Below are positions 49,509 to 57,787 of a stretch of 59,425 bases of DNA, in pieces. Position numbers and translations under genes: made by a program. The stretch is from Rhodoferax sp. (GTDB lineage: Bacteria; Pseudomonadota; Gammaproteobacteria; Burkholderiales; Burkholderiaceae_C): contig NZ_JAUYQD010000115.1 in the NCBI RefSeq assembly GCF_030697375.1, forward strand, positions 1 to 59,425, written 5' to 3'. Within the stretch, counting starts at the first letter, position 1; every line of letters begins with the position of its first letter. A model generated the notes under the pieces. It made no database searches. It was not told the DNA's origin and saw nothing but the letters and a program-made list of their open reading frames with translations.

Positions 49509-51965
49509 TCAGGCACGCAGCTTCAGGTTATCGGGGTCCAGCGGCGACTCGCACAGCACGGTGGCTTTTTTGCGCTGGCCCAGAATCTCGATTTCCAGTT
49601 CGGTGCCCACCTCCGCGTGTGCGGCGGCGATGTAGCCCAGCGCCAGGCTCTTGCCCAGCACATGGCCGTAATACCCGGCCGTGGCACGCCCCGCCAGCTT
49701 GCCGCCCACGTACAGGGGCTCGTTGCCCCAGGGGTCGGCATCGGTGACGCCGTGCACTTCCACGGTGACAAAGCGCTTGGGGATGCCATTGGCCACCTGG
49801 CGCTCCAAGGCGGCCTTGCCAATGAAGTCGCCCTTGTTCATACGCACAAAACGGTCCAGGCTGGCCTCGTAGGGCGAGTATTCAATGCCCAGATCGGTGC
49901 CCCACATGCGGTAGGACTTTTCCATGCGCATGGACTCCATGGCACGCATGCCCGCCATGCCGATGCCAAACTCCTTGCCCGCCGCAAAGATGTGCTCAAA
50001 CAGCGAGTTGGCGTACTCAATGGGAAAGTGCAGCTCCCAGCCCAGCTCACCAATGAAGTTCACCCGCAGGGCGTAGACATCCACCGCGTGGGCCACTTCG
50101 ATGATCTGGCTGGTCAGCCAGGGGAAGCTCTTGTTGTCCAAGGGGGTGTCGGTCAGCTTGGCCATCACTTCACGGGCTTTCGGCCCTGCCACCACAAAAC
50201 AACCCCGGCTGGTGGTGATGTTGCGCAATTGCACCGAACCGTCGGCAGGCAGCATTTTTTCCAGGTAATCGGCGTCAAAACGCTCGCCCGCTCCAGCGCT
50301 GACCGCGTAAAAGCGGTTTTCGCCCAGCTTGGTGATGGTGAACTCCGAGCGCACACCGCCGTTTTTGGTCAGGGCGTGGCACAGGGCGATGCGCCCGGTC
50401 TTGGTCGGCACCTTGTTGGCCACCAGATAGTCCAGCCAGGCTTCGGCACCGGGGCCGGTGACCTCGTGTTTGGCAAAGGGCGTCAGGTCAATCACGCCGA
50501 CCTTTTCGCGCATGGTGCGGCACTCGTTGCCCACATGTTCAAAGTAGTTGCTGCGCCTAAAACTCCACTTGTCCTTGCGCTCCACGCCTTCGGGGGCAAA
50601 CCAGCTGGCGCGCTCCCAGCCGTAACGCTGGCTGAACACCGCGCCCATGTTCTTGAGCTTTTCGTAGACCGGGCTGGTCTTGGCCGGGCGGCCGTCGTGG
50701 CGCTCTTCGTCGGGGAAGTGCACGGTAAACACTTCGCGGTAGGCCTCTTCGTTCTTGGCAACGGTGAAGCGCTTGCTGGTGTAGGGGCCGTAGCGGCGCG
50801 GGTCCACACCCAGCATGTCCACCGAAGGCTCGCCTTCCACCATCCACTCGGCCAGCTGCCAGCCCGCGCCCCCTGCGGCGGTCACGCCAAAGCTGTGGCC
50901 TTCGTTCAACCACACGTTTTTGACGCCCCAGGCCGGGCCAATCAGGGGGCTGCCGTCTGGCGTGTAGGAGATGGGGCCGTTCACAATGGTCTTGATGCCG
51001 CAGTGCTCCAGCGCGGGCACCCGCTTCATGGCGGCTTCCACATGGGGCAGCAGGCGGTCCAGGTCGCCATCGAACAGGCTCTTGCCAAACCAGTCCGGCA
51101 CACCGTCTGCAAAGCAGGCCGGTGCGCCTTTTTCGTAGGGGCCAAGAATCCAGCCCATGCGCTCTTCGCGCAGGTAGTAGGAGGCGTCGGACTCGCGCAG
51201 CACCGCCAGCTCATGGCCGCCGCCATTGCGGTATTTCTCCAATTCGGGGTCTTTGTCGTAGACGATGTACTGGTGCTCCACCGGAATGGCGGGCACATTC
51301 AGGCCAAACATCTTGCCGGTTTCGCGGGCGTAGTTGCCGGTGGCGCAGACGATGTGTTCGCAGCTGATGTCGCCCTTGTTGGTCATCACCTTCCACTCGC
51401 CCGAGGGCAACTGCTCCACGCCGTTGACCTGGGTTTGCTCGTAAATCTCGGCGCCCCCGGCGCGTGCGCCCTTGCGAAAGGCCATGGTCAGGTCCACCGG
51501 CGCAATGTGGCCGTCGTCCGGGTGGTACAGCGCGCCGATGACCTTGGGGGTGGTGACGCCGTCGCCCAGGTCGATCAGGGGCCACAGTGCCTTGATTTCT
51601 TCGGGTGTGATGATTTTGAAAGGCACACCAATGGTGTTGGCCACACCGCAGTATTTGAGGTATTCGTCCATGCGGTCCTGGGTGGTGGCCAGGCGCAGGT
51701 TGCCGGTGACGTGAAAGCTGACGTCCTGGCCGGTCTCCGCCTCCAGGCGCTTGTACAGATCGACCGAATATTTGTGCAGCTGCCCCACGGTGTAGCTCAT
51801 ATTGAACAAGGGCAGCAGGCCCGCCGCATGCCAGGTGGAGCCTGCGGTGAGCTCGCTGCGCTCGATCAGGACCACGTCCGACCATCCTTTTTTGACCAGG
51901 TGGTACAGCGTGCTGACACCCACCACACCACCACCGATCACCACTACCCGTGCATGCGTTTTCAT
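49509..51965 (-). CDS. Dimethylglycine/sarcosine dehydrogenase-like FAD and folate enzyme
   Basis: An 818-residue protein. The N-terminal FAD-binding oxidase domain begins VVVIGGGVVGVSTLYHLVKKG. His46 in AGSTWHAAGLLP matches the histidine that covalently holds FAD in DMGDH and SARDH. A C-terminal GcvT-like tetrahydrofolate domain covers about residues 430-810 (YALRVNFIGELGWELHFP). The family demethylates N-methylglycines, passing the methyl carbon to folate and electrons to ETF. Two ETF genes follow at once, which supports this. Substrate choice (dimethylglycine, sarcosine or other) is not decided by sequence. Start ATG 51965. Confidence 0.9.
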   Translation of the reverse strand: MKTHARVVVIGGGVVGVSTLYHLVKKGWSDVVLIERSELTAGSTWHAAGLLPLFNMSYTVGQLHKYSVDLYKRLEAETGQDVSFHVTGNLRLATTQDRMDEYLKYCGVANTIGVPFKIITPEEIKALWPLIDLGDGVTTPKVIGALYHPDDGHIAPVDLTMAFRKGARAGGAEIYEQTQVNGVEQLPSGEWKVMTNKGDISCEHIVCATGNYARETGKMFGLNVPAIPVEHQYIVYDKDPELEKYRNGGGHELAVLRESDASYYLREERMGWILGPYEKGAPACFADGVPDWFGKSLFDGDLDRLLPHVEAAMKRVPALEHCGIKTIVNGPISYTPDGSPLIGPAWGVKNVWLNEGHSFGVTAAGGAGWQLAEWMVEGEPSVDMLGVDPRRYGPYTSKRFTVAKNEEAYREVFTVHFPDEERHDGRPAKTSPVYEKLKNMGAVFSQRYGWERASWFAPEGVERKDKWSFRRSNYFEHVGNECRTMREKVGVIDLTPFAKHEVTGPGAEAWLDYLVANKVPTKTGRIALCHALTKNGGVRSEFTITKLGENRFYAVSAGAGERFDADYLEKMLPADGSVQLRNITTSRGCFVVAGPKAREVMAKLTDTPLDNKSFPWLTSQIIEVAHAVDVYALRVNFIGELGWELHFPIEYANSLFEHIFAAGKEFGIGMAGMRAMESMRMEKSYRMWGTDLGIEYSPYEASLDRFVRMNKGDFIGKAALERQVANGIPKRFVTVEVHGVTDADPWGNEPLYVGGKLAGRATAGYYGHVLGKSLALGYIAAAHAEVGTELEIEILGQRKKATVLCESPLDPDNLKLRA

Positions 51966-52166
51966 GTGTATTGACTTCCTGTTACTGGCCATTGCGCCTC
52001 GCGGCAATCGTTGAAAGTGTATTCAGGCCCCCAAGCTGCGAAGCTCCAATTGCGACCGTCGCTTGCAGAAAAACGTCAAGCCGATGCAGGCGGGTCTGTG
52101 CGGGTGCCGGGTGTGGAAAAACAGCGCTTGCGTGCCGCCGGGGGCCGTGTCCCGTGGTGTGCGTTC

Positions 52167-52337
52167 ACACACTTTTGCTATTGATTTAGGAGCTGCTTGC
52201 GCAATACCCATATGCCGGAAAGGCATTTTTTGCTGTGGTTTTCTGGGCGGTGGGGGTGGGCTGTGGCCGTGGGGGTCGCGGTTGCTGTGGGTTGGTTTGT
52301 GGGGCCTTGTGTGCCTGCGGGTGGGCGGGGCAGGCGG
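52167..52337. repeat. Composite repeat (copy 7 of the dispersed repeat plus G-rich tail) in a 922-base gap
   Basis: TGCTAT (52177-52182), the core AGCTGCTTGCGC (52191-52202), a hairpin ATGCC-GGAAA-GGCAT followed by six T, then a G/T-rich stretch ending in a 36-base block (52302-52337) that recurs with two mismatches at 57623-57658. No gene was found in 51966-52887. The long frames there have no codon pattern or motif. Confidence 0.72.
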
Positions 52338-52744
52338 ACCGGGTATCCCTTCTCTGGCCCACGCTCGCGGGCTGAGTTTTTGGGTTGGCGTTCGCTTTTT
52401 CGTGAACACCGCTGTGGGTGCGCCTGCTGGTGTGGCAACCGCGAATGGGGCCGCCGAAGGGACACCCGATCCACCTGCCCAGGGGCGTGGTGGGAGCGGC
52501 ATGGGTACTAATTCGAACCCGGCCCATATTCCGCTTTTCCGCTTTTCCGCTTTTCCGCTTCAAAAGAATATTTCACTCAACCAGAAAATGTCAAAAATGG
52601 ACATTAACAGCCTTGTCCAATGAGGTATGAGCCTGAAGCCGCAATTTGAGGTGAATTTGAGAGAGGGTTGATCATCCTGTCCAGCGCAGCAGCGCCTCCA
52701 TCGAATCGCCCCGCTGTTTGCTGGCCACGTGGAATACGCACATG

Positions 52745-52763
52745 CAGCTATTAAAAAATAGCG
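52745..52763. repeat. Degenerate copy of the dispersed repeat
   Basis: CAGCTATTAAAAAATAGCG keeps the small hairpin (GCTATT/AATAGC) but has lost the left core. It lies in the gap upstream of the TetR gene. Confidence 0.5.
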
Positions 52764-52856
52764 ACTGGCGTAGTGGGCCAGTTGCTACTGCAATGAAATT
52801 ACCTCTTGAAAATTTTTGAGAACGGGCTTTTTTTGGCATCGTATTGGATTTAAAAT

Positions 52857-52873
52857 CTAGAGTACTACTCTAG
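52857..52873 (+). promoter_or_regulatory. 17-bp perfect palindrome upstream of the TetR gene (probable operator)
   Basis: CTAGAGTACTACTCTAG has 8-bp arms around a single base. It begins one base after a -10-like TAAAAT (52851-52856) and 31 bases before the tetR ATG, a typical place for autorepression. Confidence 0.68.
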
Positions 52874-52887
52874 TCGAGGGACTAAAA

Positions 52888-53478
52888 ATGGATACACGCA
52901 GCAATCTCCTTGCGACCGCGCTCACCGCCTTTGTCGAGCGCGGCTATGACGCGACAACGCTACAAACCATTCGTGAGCAGGCCGGTATCAGCAACGGTAG
53001 CCTGTTTCACTTCTTTCGCTCCAAGGAGGCCTTGGGCGCAGCGCTGTATCTGGAGGGAATTCTCAAGTACCAACAGGGCCTGATCGAGGTTTTGGAAAAA
53101 CCTTGTGAAGAGGCCGCATTGGGAATCAAGGCAATGGTTCGCTACCACTTCCTGTGGGTGGAAAGCAACGTTGAACTGTCGCGCTATCTTTTTGAGCGCG
53201 GACGTCCTGACTGGGGGCCAGACCACATTGAAGCGATACGGCTGGCCAACGCACGGACCTACCGGGCGATTGAAAACTGGCTCACCGATCCGGTGCGGGC
53301 AGGACAGTTGCGCCAACAACCCCTTGCTGTCGCCGTGGCGCTGCTGCAAGGCGCAACCCTCGCGCTTTCGCGTGCCTGGCTTGAAGCGCCCACGCCGGGC
53401 AAGCTCGTTCGCCACACCAACCCTCTCGCCGAAAGCCTGTGGGCGGCCTTTCAACTTGTACAGGAGACTGAAAAATGA
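52888..53478 (+). CDS. TetR/AcrR-family transcriptional regulator
   Basis: A 196-residue regulator. The N-terminal helix-turn-helix is FVERGYDATTLQTIREQAGISNGSLFHFFRSKEAL (about residues 15-49), followed by a helical ligand domain. It is preceded by a perfect palindrome and overlaps the amidohydrolase gene by 4 bases (ATGA), so it probably controls itself and that enzyme. Ligand unknown. Confidence 0.9.
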   Translation: MDTRSNLLATALTAFVERGYDATTLQTIREQAGISNGSLFHFFRSKEALGAALYLEGILKYQQGLIEVLEKPCEEAALGIKAMVRYHFLWVESNVELSRYLFERGRPDWGPDHIEAIRLANARTYRAIENWLTDPVRAGQLRQQPLAVAVALLQGATLALSRAWLEAPTPGKLVRHTNPLAESLWAAFQLVQETEK

Positions 53479-54287
53479 TCATCGATGCCTGGGCACAACA
53501 CCCCACCTTGCGCCACACCAACGACCCCATGTTTGACTCCCTGCGGCGCTGGACCAAAACACCGCCCTTGACGCAGGAAGTACCCGTCGCCCTCACGATT
53601 GCCGCCATGGACCAAGGCGGAGTCCACAAGTCTTTGTTGTCAGCCTGGGCAGCGCCAGGAAAGTTTTTGATTTCCAACGATGAAGTGGCGCAATTTGTGG
53701 CGCATGCCCCGGATCGCCTGGTGGGCGTGGGTTCGGTGGATATCACCCGCCCAATGGACGCCGTTCGGGAAATTCGGCGCTGCATCAAGGACCTCGGGTT
53801 CAAAGCCATCCGTGTACTGCCCTGGCTCTTTGATCGGCTGCCCACGGATCGCCTGTTTTACCCGGTCTACGCGGCCTGCTGTGATCTGCGCGTGCCCTTT
53901 TGTACCCAGATCGGGCACACCGGACCCCTGATGCCGTCGGAGCCCGGGCGCCCCATGCACCTGGACCGGGTGGCGCTTGATTTTCCTGAATTGGTGATTG
54001 TGGGAGGCCATATTGGCTACCCGTGGACGGAAGAAGCCATCGCGGTGGCCACCAAGCACGAGAACGTTTATATCGACACCTCGGCCTATACGACCAACCG
54101 CTACCCCGCGTCGCTCATTGAGTACATGAAAGGGCACGGGCGCGGCAAAGTCCTGTTTGGCACCAATTACCCCATGATTACGCCGGCCAAGGCATTGGAA
54201 GGGATCAATGAAATCGGCCTGGGGGATCAGGCCAAGGCCTTGTTCCTGGGCGGGAATGCTGCCCGGATTTTCCCCGGAATCATGTGA
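53475..54287 (+). CDS. Amidohydrolase-2 (ACMSD-like) family hydrolase or decarboxylase
   Basis: A 270-residue TIM-barrel protein of the amidohydrolase_2 type (QIGHTGP near residue 150, GGHIGYPW near 178, FGTNYPM near 228). The first metal motif, normally HxH, is IIDAWAQHP here, and the usual Asp of FGSDxP is Asn (GTNYP), so metal binding may differ from canonical ACMSD enzymes. Related proteins act on aromatic ring-cleavage or lactone-type acids. Co-transcribed with tetR. Confidence 0.8.
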   Translation: MIIDAWAQHPTLRHTNDPMFDSLRRWTKTPPLTQEVPVALTIAAMDQGGVHKSLLSAWAAPGKFLISNDEVAQFVAHAPDRLVGVGSVDITRPMDAVREIRRCIKDLGFKAIRVLPWLFDRLPTDRLFYPVYAACCDLRVPFCTQIGHTGPLMPSEPGRPMHLDRVALDFPELVIVGGHIGYPWTEEAIAVATKHENVYIDTSAYTTNRYPASLIEYMKGHGRGKVLFGTNYPMITPAKALEGINEIGLGDQAKALFLGGNAARIFPGIM

Positions 54288-54332
54288 GTTTGCAGGAATA
54301 GGGGCGACTGCTTCGGACGCAGTCGCCGCCAT

Positions 54333-55157
54333 TTAGGCGGGATGTCCGTTGGCCACCGTCCGGGATGGCCTCCGCACGGCGGAAGGCACAAAGCCAAACC
54401 GGTGCCGAAAGCGCACGGCAAACTGGGACGGTGTTTGATAGCCGACATGCAGCGCCACATGGTTCACTGGCAGCGACGTGGATTGCAGCAACTTCAGGGC
54501 GAAAGACATGCGTGCATCCACCAATATTTCGGTCAAAGTGGTGGCTTCATCGGCCAACTTGCGGCGCAGTGTCGCCTCGCTCATGGCGAACGCCGAGGCC
54601 ACACTGGGGGCGCTCCACTCCCGAGCCAAGTCTTGGCCAAAGTGGCGCCGAATCTTGGTGCTGAGGGTCAGTGCCTGGGTGGGCTCAAACCGTCCGCCGT
54701 GCATACCAATCCACAAAAGCAGCTCGCTGGCCCGGTGGCGGGCAATCTCCAGTGGGATGGTGGCGTCCTCGACGGCCTGTAACGCCCGCTGGTAGGCTGT
54801 CGAAAACTCAGCTGATCCGTGCGTGATCGGCATGGCGTGGCGGATCACTGCCTGCTGCGGATGCGCCTCGGAATAGGCGGTGATCAGCGCGCTATCCCAG
54901 ACCAGCCAGCGCGCACGGTAGCTGCCATCTTCTGCCAGCCGGTTGGTGATATCGACCGATTGACCGCCAGCGATAGCAATCGCCTCGCCGGAGCGGATGA
55001 GGTATTCCCCGCCCGACCAGCGTATTGCCTTCACGCCCCGCTCCACCACGATCAATACGGGTTGCTCGACAAACAACCGCTTGAACTCCAACTCCTGCTG
55101 CTGGAGGATTCCGGCGGTGATGCCTACACCTTGGCGAACGGCAATACGTGGTTCCAT
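54333..55157 (-). CDS. AraC-family transcriptional regulator
   Basis: A 274-residue regulator with a cupin-like N-terminal part (ITAGILQQQELEFKRLF...AIAGGQSVDIT) and a C-terminal double helix-turn-helix (PSVASAFAMSEATLRRKLADE; HVALHVGYQTPSQFAVRFRHRFGFVPSAVR). The last motif is the AraC signature. Convergent with the amidohydrolase gene and just downstream of the cytochrome gene, with a 14-base gap, so possibly in one transcript. Target genes unknown. Confidence 0.88.
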   Translation of the reverse strand: MEPRIAVRQGVGITAGILQQQELEFKRLFVEQPVLIVVERGVKAIRWSGGEYLIRSGEAIAIAGGQSVDITNRLAEDGSYRARWLVWDSALITAYSEAHPQQAVIRHAMPITHGSAEFSTAYQRALQAVEDATIPLEIARHRASELLLWIGMHGGRFEPTQALTLSTKIRRHFGQDLAREWSAPSVASAFAMSEATLRRKLADEATTLTEILVDARMSFALKLLQSTSLPVNHVALHVGYQTPSQFAVRFRHRFGFVPSAVRRPSRTVANGHPA

Positions 55158-55171
55158 GGACAGTCCTTCAA

Positions 55172-56125
55172 CTACTTTGGGTCAGGGTCTAGCGTACCGA
55201 CATAGGCCGAGAGCGCAATCATGTCCGCCAGAGTCAGACTCTCAACCGCAGGCACCATCAGTAGCGCTTGTGCGCCATGCCGATCACCACTCTTGAATGC
55301 CCGCAGCTGCCGTAGCACGTAGTCGGGTGAAAGACCCGCCAGCCGTGGCACGTCAGCAGTGCCCCTGAGTTGCTCTCCATGGCAAGCCATGCAGGCAATT
55401 GTGCGCCCAGCGCGTTCTGTTGCCAGTGTCTTGCCCAGGGCAATGCTGCCACGCGGCACATAGGCCACAAAGCCAGCATTGGGGTCGCGCATCTCGACCC
55501 GCTCTGGCGACTCCGGCACTTCAATCAATTTGCCGTTGATGGGCTCCATTCCACCATTGGGAAGCACCTGGCGCATACGCAAAGTCGGATGAATGGCCGT
55601 TTGCGGCACCGTGTCGGTTTCTTGCACACGCGACGAGCGTACCGGTTGGAGTGAGGAGAAATAGGCGCTGACTTCTTGTATGTCCTGCTCGCTCATGGCT
55701 GCGGCCATGGCGTACATGGGACTGCGCTCGAAGCGGCTACGGTTTTTGTACTCCGCCATTTGCCGCACCAAATAGCTGTGTGGCAGACCGGCCAGGTTGG
55801 CCGATTCGGGGTGGCCCAGACCCGAGGTCAGATGGCAGGCAGCGCACGCCTGAACCTTGCCACCATCGCCGTGGCTCACCAATTTAGGCATGGGCGGATG
55901 TTGGTCGGGAAACCAGTCCGGTGCGGCGTAGTAGTTGTCGATTTCCGCCTGTGTGTACCGGCGCGTACTGCCGGGCAAGCGTTTTTTCTCGACGCTGGGC
56001 ATCACGCCCCGCGCTTGCGGCTCCGCCTGTCGGGCCGTTGATGGGCGGTCGCCTTGCGATAGGGTGCTGCAGGCACTGACCGCTACGACCGCCGCAAGCA
56101 AAGCGAACCTTGCCCGCGATGCCAT
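55172..56125 (-). CDS. Dihaem c-type cytochrome lipoprotein
   Basis: A 317-residue exported protein. The signal sequence ends in a lipobox (AVSAC), so it is anchored in the membrane by Cys, in the periplasm or outer membrane. Two CxxCH motifs, CAACH and CMACH, in two cytochrome c4-like halves (each followed by LAGL and a Tyr-rich helix: PHSYLVRQMAEYKNRSR, PDYVLRQLRAFKSGDR) give a dihaem electron carrier. ATG 56125 overlaps the stop of the YbhB gene (ATGA). The redox partner is unknown. Confidence 0.85.
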   Translation of the reverse strand: MASRARFALLAAVVAVSACSTLSQGDRPSTARQAEPQARGVMPSVEKKRLPGSTRRYTQAEIDNYYAAPDWFPDQHPPMPKLVSHGDGGKVQACAACHLTSGLGHPESANLAGLPHSYLVRQMAEYKNRSRFERSPMYAMAAAMSEQDIQEVSAYFSSLQPVRSSRVQETDTVPQTAIHPTLRMRQVLPNGGMEPINGKLIEVPESPERVEMRDPNAGFVAYVPRGSIALGKTLATERAGRTIACMACHGEQLRGTADVPRLAGLSPDYVLRQLRAFKSGDRHGAQALLMVPAVESLTLADMIALSAYVGTLDPDPK

Positions 56126-56667
56126 CAGCGGCTGCCCTTGAGGGTAAGGGTGGCTTTGCCCAGGCCCGTGCCCAGGGTCATGAAGCCCAGCATGGCGGGC
56201 GTGACGTGCGGGGGCAGATCGAGTTTCTCTACCTTCAGCGCATGTACGGTGATGACGTAGTTGTGTGTTTGACCCGCAGGCGGGCAAAGACCTGCGTAAC
56301 CGGGCATGCCGTTGTCACCGCGCACCGACACCACACCCTGCGGCATTGCGCCGCCGTCGCTGGCAGCCCCTTCTTTGAGTTCCGTGACGGTGGCGGGAAT
56401 ATTGGCCACGACCCAGTGCCACCAACCGGAGCCCGTGGGTGCGTCAGGGTCATACACCGTGACGACATAGCTTTTGGTGCCTTGTGGCGCACCTTGCCAG
56501 GAGATCTGGGGAGACAAATTCTTACCAGTGCAACCCATTGCATTGGCAAACTGCGCGGGTGGAAAACTGCCATTGACCTGGCTGGTGCTGGCAACTTTGA
56601 AATCGGCGGCTTGGGCGGCTGCAATGGACAGTGCAGCCATCGGCACGATGAGAGATTTGATGTTCAT
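56125..56667 (-). CDS. Exported YbhB/YbcL (Raf-kinase-inhibitor/PEBP-like) protein
   Basis: A 180-residue protein with a signal peptide (MNIKSLIVPMAALSIAAAQA). The mature part has the PEBP fold: NLSPQISWQGAPQGTKSYVVTVYDPDAPTGSGWWHWVVANIP, with the DPDAP and WHW ligand-site motifs. Function of the bacterial family is not established. ATG 56667 has AGGAGTTCC just upstream. First gene of a pair with the dihaem cytochrome. Confidence 0.88.
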   Translation of the reverse strand: MNIKSLIVPMAALSIAAAQAADFKVASTSQVNGSFPPAQFANAMGCTGKNLSPQISWQGAPQGTKSYVVTVYDPDAPTGSGWWHWVVANIPATVTELKEGAASDGGAMPQGVVSVRGDNGMPGYAGLCPPAGQTHNYVITVHALKVEKLDLPPHVTPAMLGFMTLGTGLGKATLTLKGSR

Positions 56668-57073
56668 AGGAACTCCTGCGGGGGAAAGTGAAGTCCATAT
56701 TCTCAATTTCAAATGGTGAATGCGCTGTTTGCGCTCGCGCAGGTATTGTCGTAAAGCGATCAATATGCGGTGGTCAATCGGTAAGTTGCGGTCGCGAATG
56801 AGTGAACTGTCACACCATGCTGCATATTCGCCCGCCCCCCTGCGAACGCACCCAGCCAATATAGGAGCTGCAGCGGCGCTCAGTAACCGAAAGCCCGCAG
56901 GCTGTCACCGAGCCGTAGCGCTACGGGAGGTCTCCCGCCACGGTGGACGGGACGCCCATCTGAATCGATTTTGGCATTCTCGAAAGCGAGCTTGTCGCAG
57001 GGAATTCGAACCCGGCCCCTCCCCCGCTTTTTTCCCGCTTTTCCCATGGACGGCTGCAGGCTGGGGACACCTC
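56668..57073. other. Gene-poor intergenic stretch
   Basis: No coding frame is convincing. It contains small palindromes (CCGTAGCGCTACGG; GGGAGGTCTCCC) and ATTCGAACCCGGCCCC, a T-arm-like string repeated near 52513 and 57676 but without any tRNA around it. An inexact AGGAGCTGCAG near 56862 may be a decayed piece of the dispersed repeat. Confidence 0.5.
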
Positions 57074-57158
57074 AAGCCCGGTCATAATTCGGCCAAACAA
57101 ATGGGGAGAATCTTTCAAGCCCCTTGCCACGACTGCCTCAGCAGGCGGTTCAGTCCAA
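57074..57158 (+). repeat. 85-bp structured repeat, copy B
   Basis: Gap-free relative of 9987-10071 (70 of 85 positions identical). It ends 24 bases before the ATG of the HhH gene, in the sense orientation. GGGG-AGAATCTTTCAAG-CCCC and GACTG-CCTCAGCAGGCGGTT-CAGTC stems are kept by compensating or G-U-compatible changes between copies. Confidence 0.7.
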
Positions 57159-57182
57159 TTTCCAACCTTTGGAGTCAAAAAG

Positions 57183-57449
57183 ATGCGTGTTGTGCCATTC
57201 TCCGCAGTTGAAAAAAGTGCCCTTTTGCGTGTAAAGGGTGTCGGACCAAAGGTTATCGAGCGACTTGAGCAAATGGGGTTTTCGACCCTTCAACAATTGG
57301 CCGACGCGGATGCGCGAGACATCCTTGCTCAAGGAGCGCAACTAAGTGGTTCATCCTGTTGGAAAAACAGTCCACAGGCGAAAGCTGCTGTGGAGGCTGC
57401 CATCAGCGCAGCCCTGATCGCAACCGATGCCAGCGCCTCAAATATATGA
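57183..57449 (+). CDS. Helix-hairpin-helix domain protein, 88 aa
   Basis: A small protein. LLRVKGVGPKVIERLEQMGFSTLQQLADADA is a classical helix-hairpin-helix DNA-binding motif (GVGP hairpin), followed by a conserved-looking SGSSCWKNSPQAKAAVEAAI. Homologues of this size are scattered in bacteria, often in mobile or cassette settings; function unknown. It stands alone after the 85-bp repeat, which may carry its promoter or leader. Confidence 0.78.
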   Translation: MRVVPFSAVEKSALLRVKGVGPKVIERLEQMGFSTLQQLADADARDILAQGAQLSGSSCWKNSPQAKAAVEAAISAALIATDASASNI

Positions 57450-57524
57450 GCCGCGTCGTTGACTCATCCCCCATTGCAAGGGCTATTTGCTTGCACCACA
57501 GCGCGTAGCACCAGGATGTCGCGC

Positions 57525-57658
57525 AAACACTTTTGCTATAAATTTAGGAGCTGCTTGCGCAATACCCATATGCCAGAAAGGCATTTTTGGTCGTGTGTTT
57601 TTGGTAGTGGGGGTGGTTAGCTGGGCCTTGTGTGCCTGGGGGTGGGCGGGGCAGGTGG
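57525..57658. repeat. Composite repeat, copy 8 of the dispersed repeat
   Basis: TGCTAT (57534-57539), core AGCTGCTTGCGC (57549-57560), the hairpin ATGCC-AGAAA-GGCAT with five T, and the 36-base G-rich block at 57623-57658. Same order and orientation as 52167-52337. The rest of the 338-base gap 57450-57787 shows no gene. Confidence 0.72.
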
Positions 57659-57787
57659 GAGTTCGAACCTGCCAATTCGAACCCGACCCCCTTTTCCTTT
57701 TCCACCCTGGAATACCAAAAAGCAAAATCAAATACGATTTTTTGCGTTTATTACGCAATAAATTGCATGAAGGTGTAGCATTGCACC

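Noticed and set aside
51966..52887. Long open frames in the 922-base gap
   Set aside because: Frames on both strands are long only because of G-rich composition. They lack codon bias, motifs and ribosome sites, and overlap the composite repeat.
52513..57690. TTCGAACCCGGC-type strings near 52513, 57004 and 57676 as tRNA genes
   Set aside because: They resemble a T-arm, but no acceptor, D or anticodon stem can be built around any of them.
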